The translations under genes and the position numbers were made by a program. From contig NC_134455.1 in the NCBI RefSeq assembly GCF_047948215.1, positions 323,198,147 through 323,262,146 of the forward strand: a stretch of 64,000 nucleotides of DNA. Reading direction: 5' to 3'. How positions within the stretch are numbered: position 1 is the stretch's first letter; every line of letters starts with the position of its first letter. A model generated the notes under the pieces. The model did no database searches, had not been told where the DNA came from, and saw only the letters and a program-made list of their open reading frames with translations. This DNA comes from Lycorma delicatula. Taxonomy: Eukaryota; Arthropoda; Insecta; Hemiptera; Fulgoridae. This document shows positions 42,600-45,941 of the stretch, piece after piece.

Positions 42600-43810
42600 T
42601 TTGTTACTTATGTAGTATATATTAGACATATTCGTACTTGTACACTTATACATTTATCCCAGTTAACATTAACCTTCTATTGTTTTGACCTACATATTTT
42701 AATTAATTTATCAATATTTTTTTTATAAAGCATGTTTGCATATTGTTCAAAGATAGAAATCCAGTTTCTGTTTCGAATTGGGTAACCAGTAGTTGATCAC
42801 AATGCATTTTTATTTCAAAATTGGCTAAATTGAAATACACATATGCCTTTTAAATAAAACTCTTATATGATATCAAAATTTCAGTGCTCTAGTTGAAATC
42901 GTCAACCAAATTACAATGAGAAAAGTTGTGTAACGTATTATACGCAAAATTTTATTTTGACTAGTGTTATCAGTATTTGTATTTATAAAAATCCAGCTAA
43001 GTAAAGTAATGAAATAAGTATGTAACTGATCAGATGTAGAATTATAAGATTCATATTTACTGTGCCTAAGATATACTTTTTCTTTATAAATAATATGTAT
43101 AGCATTAATAGTTAAATCATTTTTTGATGTTATAATTTAGAATAAAGCTGAATAAGATGAGGGTTGAAAGGTGTCTCTCAATCTGAACACAAAGTAATGA
43201 ATTCACAGGGAGTTTAAATGAGATGTCCTGTTTAAATTAGCCTAATAGGGATGTAGGTGGTATAATACTGGTTTTAAATTCAACTACAATACCAATATTA
43301 TAGTTCAGGAAAAATTTGATAAAGTAACATGGCATTTTTAAATTTCAATTTTATTTCCAGTCTTGCAATGAAACTTCAAAAAGTTAAAATGTGTTTTTTT
43401 TATTATAAAAAGTTTTTTTTCTTTGAAGTTGTTAATTGTGTAACTTTATAAGATGCTCTTTGTTTAGTAATGAAGAGCAGAACATTTGATACAGAGCTGC
43501 AGTGGCTTGTTGACCAACCGATTTCTTGGCATAAACAAGCCCAGTTATGTTTTGTCATTTAATACAGATGAAAATGTTCAGAATGTAAAATAAATTAAAA
43601 CATAATTTGAAAAAAAATAAACAATTTTGTAGATAAAAAAAATAATTGATCTATTACAAATTATGAAGTTTAAGACTGATGGTATGATTTTTGTTGCAGA
43701 TTAGTGTAATTTTTATTCATGTAATATGTTTATATTTTACTGAAAAATATTTTTTATTTAAAAGTTTTGTCATTGTTCACAGCATTGACCACCCAAGAGA
43801 TGCCAATTAA
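4069..43810 (+). CDS. SMC6: SMC6, 3' part of gene (eight exons, about 411 codons)
   Basis: SMC6 pairs with SMC5 in the nuclear SMC5/6 complex, which acts in homologous recombination, replication-fork stability and restraint of extrachromosomal DNA. Eight exons (4069-4342, 9682-9795, 20092-20282, 24208-24379, 31066-31179, 35767-35973, 36955-37091, 43783-43810) join in matching phases with GT-AG borders. The product is a long charged coiled coil, then a C-terminal ATPase head with the ABC signature LSGGER, Walker B FYVLDEFDVF and the D-loop and H-loop region ending near FITPLDLS. SMC6 proteins are usually about 1,050-1,130 residues, so about 650 residues (Walker A head, first coiled coil, hinge) are encoded upstream of the window. 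FYVLDEFDVF and the residues around LSGGER fit SMC6 better than SMC1-5 as I know the families. Introns range from about 1 to 10.3 kb and are packed with transposons. The exon frames are intact, so the gene looks functional. Confidence 0.9.
4343..4751. other. Intron sequence, nothing recognised
   Basis: Unique-looking AT-rich intron DNA between SMC6 exon a and the LINE-1 insertion. No coding or repeat signal seen. Confidence 0.4.
4770..5490 (+). pseudogene. LINE copy 1 gag (ORF1) fragment
   Basis: Two overlapping frames encode the C-terminal part of a LINE gag. One frame gives CFRCQGYGHTT, the first CCHC knuckle. After a frameshift comes CARCANKGHSDTNC, then CANCSGSHTARSRDC, giving a tandem array of RNA-binding zinc knuckles. 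A later piece (5209-5490) is low in recognisable motifs. The gag N-terminus is absent because the insertion is 5'-truncated. Confidence 0.8.
5648..8655 (+). pseudogene. LINE copy 1 ORF2: endonuclease, RT remnant, RNase H
   Basis: The polyprotein starts at ATG 5648 (MNIIQWIVRGLRS). The endonuclease has FQETHL, GDFNAYHVSWGS and SDHKPI, so the catalytic Glu, Asp and His-pair motifs are largely kept, but the usual QWN is QWI and a frameshift occurs near 5850. The RT is cut short: after about 6780 it jumps to FENGVPQGSVLSATLF and LFVDDFVIY (the active-site Asp pair at about 6960-6995), then a stop at 7013. RNase H is visible as IYTDG followed by a stop (about 7865-7880), FSDSCSALQAL and WVSSYVGIPGNEQAD. 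A C-terminal Cys/His segment CTRCNCRMTVHHIIIDC ends near 8525. At least four breaks make it non-functional. Confidence 0.87.
9055..9681. other. Intron sequence with TTA microsatellite
   Basis: AT-rich intron following LINE copy 1. Apart from the trinucleotide repeat at 9345-9412, nothing is recognised. Confidence 0.4.
9345..9412. repeat. (TTA)n microsatellite
   Basis: About 22 uninterrupted TTA units. Confidence 0.97.
9682..9795 (+). CDS. SMC6: SMC6 exon b (coiled coil)
   Basis: The acceptor TTTACAG is followed by 38 codons (begins MLENEVDMLNNKI, ends KKLHSVN) and the donor GTATGT. The exon is 114 nt and phase 0 at both ends. The ATG at its start is an internal methionine, not a translation start. 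It is Lys, Asn and Glu rich as expected for the coiled coil. Confidence 0.85.
10015..11643 (-). mobile_element. Mariner A, minus strand, with nested SINE
   Basis: The copy is bounded by TA dinucleotides and imperfect inverted ends. The left end reads CAAGGTGCAGTTCAAAATTA and the complement of the right end reads TGAGGCACAGTTCAAAAGTA. The body is 10017-11641. Minus-strand frames carry mariner transposase blocks: FLQDNVRPHIQQ with the second catalytic Asp, NLEHSDYL with the third Asp position, and NGDYVEN at the C-terminus. VRENRHFTI-like residues are near 11200-11280. Subtracting the SINE (10808-11148) and one TSD copy leaves 1,269 bp, the normal length of a complete mariner. Stops and frameshifts show it is dead. 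It lies in the intron between SMC6 exons b and c. Confidence 0.88.
10793..11163. mobile_element. tRNA-related SINE A nested in mariner A, 15-bp TSD
   Basis: A 341-bp insertion (10808-11148) is bracketed by perfect 15-bp repeats AGCCTAGAGTGTTTG (10793-10807 and 11149-11163). It contains a 35-bp inverted repeat (10811-10845 against 10938-10972, two or three mismatches) around a tRNA-like stretch. On the minus strand that stretch has GGTTCAAATCC (10873-10883), a good match to a polymerase III B box. A 34-bp unit is tandemly duplicated at 10977-11044. The 3' tail resembles that of SINE B at 16568-16681. It ends in an A/G-rich AGAAGAAGAGA. Confidence 0.85.
11644..12030. other. Intron sequence, nothing recognised
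   Basis: AT-rich DNA between mariner A and the fold-back repeat. No frame or repeat that I can name. Confidence 0.35.
12033..12318. repeat. Fold-back (MITE-like) repeat
   Basis: Arms of about 75 bp at 12033-12110 and 12250-12318 are inverted copies of each other. The shared core TATTAATAATTATTAACCTC is exact apart from one base, and the outer ends are GCACACATCGGTTTGAA and GCACATTGGTTTGAA. The spacer is about 140 bp of AT-rich DNA. No coding capacity. It looks like a short non-autonomous inverted-repeat element or its remnant. Confidence 0.75.
12465..12660. repeat. Dispersed repeat R1w, copy 1
   Basis: About 190 bp that recurs at 16755-16945 in the same orientation. Shared blocks include GAAGTAAAAATCATTACAG, AATAATTAAG and CAATGAAGTAACTACTTCAA. 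Not recognised as any known family and without coding capacity. Confidence 0.75.
12661..13204. other. Intron sequence, nothing recognised
   Basis: AT-rich DNA between a dispersed repeat and the pogo/Tigger element. The open frame 12921-13106 has no family resemblance. Confidence 0.35.
13205..15565 (+). mobile_element. pogo/Tigger-type DNA transposon, decayed
   Basis: The + strand holds fragments of a Tigger or jerky-type transposase (DDE, Tc1/mariner superfamily). NANESGLFYK at about 13892-13930 carries the first catalytic Asp region (here Asn, so the key residue may be lost). FIDNCPAHP at about 14195-14222 carries the second. FPPNVT and then QPMDQG-like residues sit at about 14262-14310. 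Upstream, an HTH end (WLNKF-like, RHGITFKNV) is readable near 13750-13790. Candidate inverted ends are AATTCCTGTAACTCGAATA near 13214 and the complement of TATTTGAGTTATAGAAATT near 15535, so the limits are approximate. Many stops. It is in the SMC6 intron between exons b and c. Confidence 0.8.
15566..16556. other. Intron sequence, nothing recognised
   Basis: About 1 kb of AT-rich DNA. Minus-strand frames at 16127-16497 have no family resemblance. A homopolymer-free, unique-looking stretch. Confidence 0.35.
16557..16692 (+). mobile_element. tRNA-derived SINE B, 5'-truncated, 11-bp TSD
   Basis: The 114-bp insertion 16568-16681 is flanked by AAATAGCCTGT at 16557-16567 and 16682-16692. It starts in the tRNA-related part, with GTTTCAAATCC serving as a decayed B box. 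It continues through CAGGCATAGCATTTTCACAC and CCATCCTCTGCAGCAATACC and ends in a short A-rich tail. A longer relative lies at 28490-28615. Confidence 0.85.
16755..16945. repeat. Dispersed repeat R1w, copy 2
   Basis: Second copy of the repeat at 12465-12660, same orientation, 4.3 kb away in the same intron. It ends just before the hAT-1 insertion. Confidence 0.75.
16968..19540 (+). mobile_element. hAT transposon 1 (ZBED-type) with 8-bp TSD
   Basis: An 8-bp direct repeat GCTTTACA (16968-16975 and 19533-19540) flanks a 2,557-bp body. The ends form short imperfect inverted repeats: CAGTGCTTCTCAACC at the left, and the complement of the right end gives AACGTTTCTCAGTCT. An 8-bp duplication and C-A-G-type ends are classic for hAT elements. 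The body encodes a broken ZBED-class transposase on the + strand. It lies in the SMC6 intron between exons b and c. Confidence 0.9.
17530..19279 (+). pseudogene. hAT-1 transposase, ZBED5/SCAND3-like, broken
   Basis: A BED zinc finger is readable at about 17573-17645 (CIICSKHLATVSMKPNKLKQ, then HL). It is followed by frames resembling the catalytic region (17829-18095, 18059-18355) with FSIQLDEATD-like residues after a frameshift. The MCWTHCMIHREAL-type block appears as CVWTHCMIHREALAFK. The C-terminal dimerisation region (18920-19279) reads EFSAPKTRAFCILLPFSTSY, then CKTGFS and LKTKYRSQLNIE, close to ZBED5/FAM200-like proteins of animals. Stops between segments make it a pseudogene, but the C-terminal 119 codons are open. 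Confidence 0.87.
19769..19806. repeat. Hairpin, 9-bp plus 5-bp stems
   Basis: CCATACCAC (19769-19777) pairs with GTGGTATGG (19798-19806). Inside it TTACT (19781-19785) pairs with AGTAA (19790-19794). Purpose unknown. It may be chance or a short element remnant. Confidence 0.55.
20092..20282 (+). CDS. SMC6: SMC6 exon c (coiled coil)
   Basis: The acceptor CTTACAG is followed by 63 codons plus two bases (begins EEILNHKNYLKKSH) and the donor GTAAGT at 20283. The peptide is a charged helix containing KELQKKLNESNEECNRLKL. Phase 2 at the end matches the single leading base of exon d. Confidence 0.85.
20283..21180. other. Intron sequence, nothing recognised
   Basis: AT-rich intron after SMC6 exon c. 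The frame 20495-20722 has no recognisable family. Confidence 0.35.
21190..21350 (+). pseudogene. CENP-B-like helix-turn-helix remnant (pogo family)
   Basis: The + strand reads KCKILSVKERKLK, then after a frameshift IQRLEEENKQVYVYRNFNLA and VGTIWNYKENLFK. This follows the CENP-B N-terminal DNA-binding pattern (start-of-domain basic run, RLE, Ala/Gly region, IWxxKE). It is the transposase N-terminus of a pogo-like element separate from the one at 13205-15565, whose N-terminus is not readable. No catalytic domain is seen downstream. Confidence 0.65.
21360..22910. other. Intron sequence, possible transposon debris
   Basis: Follows the CENP-B-like remnant. I cannot assign any part with confidence. 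It may be the decayed remainder of the same element. Confidence 0.3.
22911..23895. mobile_element. DNA element with ~185-bp terminal inverted repeats
   Basis: The left arm (22911-23094) and right arm (23717-23895) are inverted copies over about 180 bp. Shared blocks include TTTGGGAACTGATTCTA against TTTGGGAACCGATTCTA, and ACTGAAATTTTTAAGGTGTT, which is exact in both. The middle, read on the minus strand near 23560-23660, has residues reminiscent of a Tc1/mariner-type transposase end but too short to be sure. Likely a non-autonomous or gutted DNA transposon. Confidence 0.82.
24208..24379 (+). CDS. SMC6: SMC6 exon d (coiled coil)
   Basis: This exon begins with one base that completes an Arg codon from exon c, then 57 codons (SLEIINDELNKINNHIK to IEELDSCIE), and ends at donor GTAAAG in phase 0. 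It includes a short Gly/Pro break (GPAGAKQ) in an otherwise helical stretch. Confidence 0.85.
24380..25840. other. Intron sequence, nothing recognised
   Basis: AT-rich intron after SMC6 exon d. No frame or repeat of note. Confidence 0.35.
25940..26825 (-). mobile_element. Mariner B, minus strand, 3' part of transposase lost
   Basis: The minus-strand frame 26450-26142 (102 codons) is clear mariner transposase: the HTH-proximal VDEAIRENRRFTISVLSDLF, CARWVPKML, and IVTGDETWVHFE with the first catalytic Asp. Reading on through frameshifts gives SKQWMHSHSPSKPKKFK and FWDQNGVL to about 26000. The region with the second and third Asp is missing or unrecognisable. The right end finishes CCCTCG followed by TA (26824-26825), the usual mariner border. 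The left end is not defined. Located between SMC6 exons d and e. Confidence 0.85.
26826..28489. other. Intron sequence, nothing recognised
   Basis: AT-rich DNA with spurious frames at 27270-27482 and 27691-27981. A 16-bp direct repeat (ATGTATTTGTTTTGAA at 28227 and 28249) is the only local structure. Confidence 0.35.
28490..28615 (+). mobile_element. tRNA-derived SINE B, second copy
   Basis: The core GTGGTGGGACAGCAGC, then CATCCAGAGCTCCTGG and GGTTCAGATTT (B-box-like), and GTCAGGCATGATATTTTTC parallel the SINE at 16568-16681 and extend further 5' into the tRNA-like region. No target duplication was identified. The 3' tail is lost or diverged. Confidence 0.7.
28876..30197 (-). mobile_element. 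Mariner C, minus strand, about 1.3 kb
   Basis: Minus-strand frames cover most of a mariner transposase in order from right to left: KLAEIHRQLIAVYGDNVMN (HTH, about 30000-29925), then VDDEIRKDCYSMISDL and RKVCAPWILHVL (29817-29650), then GDEFLNSVVTD near the first Asp, FWDWFG-like residues (about 29420), and HDNACSHVAGLIRDLL with the second Asp (about 29280-29220). Candidate borders are TA-CGAGAGG at 28874 and CCAGCAG-TA at 30191-30199. They give 1,322 bp, the usual mariner length. Stops break it. A short local repeat of AATCAGCAGTAT (29343-29415) has expanded the middle. Confidence 0.82.
30200..31065. other. Intron sequence, nothing recognised
   Basis: AT-rich DNA between mariner C and SMC6 exon e. 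No feature supported. Confidence 0.35.
31066..31179 (+). CDS. SMC6: SMC6 exon e (end of coiled coil into head)
   Basis: A long T/C tract and CAG precede 38 codons (begins KTSHAINNDLQNYSKI), followed by donor GTAAGG. The segment FQARLTKMAFKNLLKIRNLR corresponds to the conserved SMC6 region where the second coiled coil enters the C-terminal head. Phase 0 at both ends. Confidence 0.87.
31180..31831. other. Intron sequence, nothing recognised
   Basis: AT-rich DNA between SMC6 exon e and the second LINE copy. Confidence 0.35.
32300..35200 (+). pseudogene. LINE copy 2 ORF2: endonuclease, RT, RNase H
   Basis: Starts at ATG 32300 with MNIIQWNVRGLRSC, keeping the endonuclease Asn that copy 1 has lost, but QETHL is destroyed. 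RT blocks missing from copy 1 are present here: DTSPGLDNV at 33598, VIVILVLKPDN, PLLSPELCGFQQGQNSIDNL-like residues, then FENGVTQGSVLSATLFST ending at about 34215. The following active-site FVDD segment is gone, replaced by foreign palindromic DNA (34215-34340). RNase H resumes as MIYTDGSKQNDTVG (about 34567), then WIPSHVRILGNECAD (about 34855-34900). Multiple frameshifts. Confidence 0.87.
34233..34274. repeat. Double palindrome inside LINE copy 2
   Basis: TCACTACA-g-TGTAGTGA (34233-34249) overlaps a 13-bp perfect hairpin AGTGACGGCTCAC (34245-34257), loop CACA, GTGAGCCGTCACT (34262-34274). It sits exactly where the RT active-site segment is missing compared with copy 1, so it is filler or the end of an inserted element. 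Confidence 0.9.
35767..35973 (+). CDS. SMC6: SMC6 exon f (ABC signature and Walker B)
   Basis: The most diagnostic exon: 69 codons, phase 0 to phase 0, acceptor TTATAG, donor GTAAGT. It holds GTLEFDFDKQMLNVIVEP, then MSSLSGGERVYTT with the ABC signature SGG, then WDSMSAPFYVLDEFDVF with the Walker B hydrophobic strand and the Asp-Glu pair that binds Mg and catalyses ATP hydrolysis. All key residues are present. A LINE copy ends 106 bp upstream of this exon. Confidence 0.95.
35974..36954. other. SMC6 intron between exons f and g
   Basis: Under 1 kb, AT-rich, and the only visible SMC6 intron in which I see no transposon. Confidence 0.6.
36955..37091 (+). CDS. SMC6: SMC6 exon g (D-loop and H-loop region)
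   Basis: The acceptor TTTTTTCAG is followed by 45 codons plus two bases, and the donor GTCAGT starts at 37092. The peptide DINNRTQIMQLLVDHAK then FQYIFITPLDLS matches the family pattern of D-loop, helix and the QxIxxTP strand near the C-terminus. It ends IHR with the Arg codon split, so a further exon supplying one base and the stop is required. Confidence 0.92.
37092..37440. other. Intron sequence, nothing recognised
   Basis: T-rich intron after exon g. The hydrophobic run-on frame past the donor is intronic. Confidence 0.45.
37441..38503. mobile_element. Fold-back DNA element with ~150-bp inverted ends
   Basis: The left arm begins GGGTGAACTCCAAAATTCTA at 37441. The complement of the right end (38503 leftwards) begins GGGTAAAATCCAAAATTCTA. 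Similarity continues through TTACAATTTTAATTGTAG and GCACCCTGACTCCAACTGTA to about 37590 and 38365. The middle (37730-37960) has higher GC and no readable protein. No clear target duplication. Looks like a MITE-like or gutted DNA transposon. Confidence 0.82.
38504..39190. other. Intron sequence, nothing certain
   Basis: AT-rich DNA left of PLE-2. The part from about 38960 may be the 3' end of that element. Confidence 0.3.
39190..40160 (-). mobile_element. Penelope-like retroelement (PLE-2), 3' part
   Basis: On the minus strand, EIYKIKCNECNKIYID (39534 to about 39485) is the GIY-YIG endonuclease core (the first Gly is replaced by Glu). It is followed by DKTKRSF, MSNVADHWLQYTHS and a C-terminal FEKYYIYKFKQQ block ending near 39225, the usual end of PLE proteins. 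To the right, decayed RT is recognisable near 40070-40145 (EIFIQNF-like, then DTICRKYI at the YVDD position). Stops and shifts throughout. Distinct in sequence from PLE-1 at 1-1775. Confidence 0.78.
40165..42024 (-). mobile_element. piggyBac-type transposon, minus strand
   Basis: The minus-strand frame 40858-40565 reads VAVDVSKISFKQKVSFRVYN, then PQKPTKFGIKLF and GYIYNFMPYFGKQ. This matches the piggyBac/PGBD catalytic core around the first conserved Asp, which is kept (AVD). A second open piece (41052-40867) lies just upstream with a frame break between. The right border is GTACAAAGGG followed by TTAA (42021-42024), which fits piggyBac target preference and CCCTTTG-type ends. The left border is not resolved (a TTAA occurs at 40187-40190 but the adjoining bases do not match the right end). 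Confidence 0.82.
42025..43782. other. Intron sequence with TA repeat
   Basis: AT-rich DNA between the piggyBac copy and the last SMC6 exon. The two open frames at 42465-42728 are products of the TA microsatellite. Confidence 0.4.
42567..42596. repeat. (TA)n microsatellite
   Basis: About 15 TA units. Confidence 0.95.
43783..43810 (+). CDS. SMC6: SMC6 terminal exon h (28 nt, stop codon)
   Basis: After TTGTTCACAG, one base completes the split Arg codon, then eight codons read IDHPRDAN and stop TAA at 43808-43810. Joined to exon g this gives IHR-IDHPRDAN, which fits the short basic tail with a conserved Asp-x-Pro-Arg-like motif near the end of SMC6 proteins. Other acceptors in the 6.7-kb intron (for example at 41308 and 44172) also open short phase-compatible frames but lack this motif. 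Chosen by motif and phase, not by transcript evidence. Confidence 0.7.
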
Positions 43811-44040
43811 ACTGAAAGCACCAATTTACTCAGAATCCATATCTTGTGCATTTTGTAGAATAATTCTTTTATGGTCACATTTTTTATACAGTTTAATATA
43901 TCTTATGAATTCTAGTAGGACATAGCATTAGTTATTACAGTGCCGTGGTTCAATTCGGAAGTATTATTGAAGACCAAATACATTAATCATATATCTGATT
44001 GATTTCTTATATATTTCATTTGTTGATTTTTATATTTATA

Positions 44041-44046
44041 AATAAA
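44041..44046 (+). terminator. Candidate poly(A) signal for SMC6
   Basis: The canonical hexamer AATAAA lies 231 bp after the proposed SMC6 stop, in AT-rich sequence. Position and hexamer fit a 3' end, but the hexamer is common by chance in this base composition. Confidence 0.35.
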
Positions 44047-44049
44047 AAA

Positions 44050-45016
44050 AATTTACAGAAACTTAAATTTGTTTTATTTTCTTTACAACAGACTGAAAAT
44101 TTTATTTAACTATCTTTATTACTTTTACTATTTACTAATTAACATTAGAACTGCATTTTGTTTAATGTTCTTTAAACTTCATTCAGAATGCTAGAAATAT
44201 ATGTACCAGTTTAGTTCCTCCTGATATGACAGTACAGAGGATGTATTATAACATATAAGACAGAAAAGATCGCATTAAAAATTGCTGTCAGGAAAAAATT
44301 GAAAAGTTTAAGATGAATGTCCGTCCAACTATTAGAAATCCTAATGAAGAAAATTAATGATGTGCTAGCCCATACGATGTGCTAGCCTTCTTAAAGAGTT
44401 AAATATTTATTTTAATACACTGCAGCCAAATCTTGTTAATGACATGTTGCTCTGGAGTTATAAATTTATAACCAAAAACTTGTGGTTAATTATTTCAGTA
44501 GTTAACATGCATTCTATCTCAAACTGGAACCTTTTCCACAAATCTTAAGCTTGGAGATTAGAAAAAATCACAAAGTCACATTAGTAAACTTGGGTCGAAC
44601 CATTGTTTATTCAACATTAAAAGTTGCACGTAAAGTTTTGCAAAATAAAATCAAGAAGATAATCTTTCTCAGGAGTAATAAAGTAATTTATGGTAAAGCA
44701 TTTCATGCAACGCTTGTTGAAGATGATGGATTCAGAACTACTACAAGGCCTGTTCAAAAACTATCTAGATCTTTTTTGTACAGTTTGAAATTAAATTTTA
44801 TTCTTTATCAGAACTGGATCGTTTAAGAAGAATTGTGTTATATTTTTATAATGCTCTAGTATGCAGTATAAAATTTTGTACTTTTATCAGTATTGACTGT
44901 TACTAATTGTACAAGGACTCATCACACCCAAATTGTGCAATTAGCTTGCAACAATCAACCCATCTGTAATTCCATTCTCATAAGAAATCTCTTACAATAT
45001 CAACCCTTTGTTATTA
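44050..45016. other. Downstream of SMC6, weak coding-like fragments only
   Basis: The frame 44551-44826 (91 codons) is open and contains IRKNHKVTLVNLG and YGKAFHATLVEDDGFRTTTR, and 44180-44360 gives a partly open stretch. They look like pieces of an old coding sequence, perhaps a retroelement, but I cannot place the family. Confidence 0.3.
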
Positions 45017-45941
45017 TACGAGGTGTACCCAAAAGTTTGGGGAATTTTACCGTAAAAATAAAGTAGCTTACCATAACTTATAATTTCCACTGTCTCCTTC
45101 AAAGTAATCCCCTTGGGCATTGATACAGTGATCCCAGTGTTTTTCCCATGATTTCATGCATCCCTGGAAGTCTGGAGGTGTAAGTGTTCGAAGCATATTC
45201 TGCGTTTCTTCCTGAATCTCCTCAGTTGTGTTAAAATGACAGCTTTCAATTGAAATTTTATTTTCGGAAAATTTTCGAGAAAAAGTCACATGGGGCGAGG
45301 TCAGGTGAATAGGGTGTGTGGGGAATCACTACCGTCTTTTTGGAAGCCAAGAAATTTCAAACGGCTAGCAATGTGTGCGCGGGCGCATTGTCATGGTGCA
45401 GAACCCAGCTATTGTTACCCCACAGATCTGAACGTTTGCGCCTAATGCTTTCACGTAACCTCTTCAAAACTTCACAATAGAACATGTCTACGTTCTGCAA
45501 CAATAGCCTCTCGCACTTTCGCAATGTTTTCCTGTGTCGCTTGTTGATGGTCTTCCTGAATGCTCATCATCATCGACTTTCGTTCATCCATCTTTGAATC
45601 GTTTGTACCACAAAAAAGTTTTACTTTTACTCATAGCATTGTCACCAAATGCTTCCACAAGCATGCGATGGGTTTCTGCACCGATTTTTTTTTAAGCATG
45701 AAGCAAAATTTGATGCAGGTTCTTTGCTCTTTAAAATCTGCCATTTAGAACTTCACCGAAGCAGTAAAACTCAACATCACACAACCACACGAATGTCAGC
45801 AATGCAGCCTCTCACCATCACAGCTGTTGGAACACTGATTCTCAAAGAGTACTGTTAGCCACATCTAGCGGCAGCAGATCATATCAGCAATGGTTCGCGC
45901 GCGAAATTCAAATTCCCCGAACTTTTGGGTAGCACCTCGTA
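45017..45941 (-). mobile_element. Mariner D, internally deleted, good inverted ends
   Basis: TA at 45017-45018 and 45940-45941 flanks a 921-bp body. The left end reads CGAGGTGTACCCAAAAGTTT and the complement of the right end reads CGAGGTGCTACCCAAAAGTT, so about 28 bp of terminal repeat with one indel and one or two changes. The minus strand encodes HHDNAPAHT with the second Asp, HTPYSPDLAPCDFF with the third, and a C-terminal frame (45289-45068) ending EKHWDHCINAQGDYFEGD. The N-terminal side is shortened, since full mariners are about 1.3 kb. The well-kept ends make it the youngest-looking mariner here. Confidence 0.92.

Noticed and set aside
42465..42728. Frames of alternating Tyr-Ile on both strands
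   Set aside because: Translation of the TA microsatellite.
44173..44200. Another possible SMC6 last exon
   Set aside because: In phase it reads MLEIYVPV and a stop. Lacks the Pro-Arg tail motif, and the acceptor is further away than the chosen one.
44551..44826. 91-codon frame, possibly host gene
   Set aside because: Contains plausible protein-like sequence but no recognised family, no start context, and no supporting exons. Noted only as possible old coding debris.
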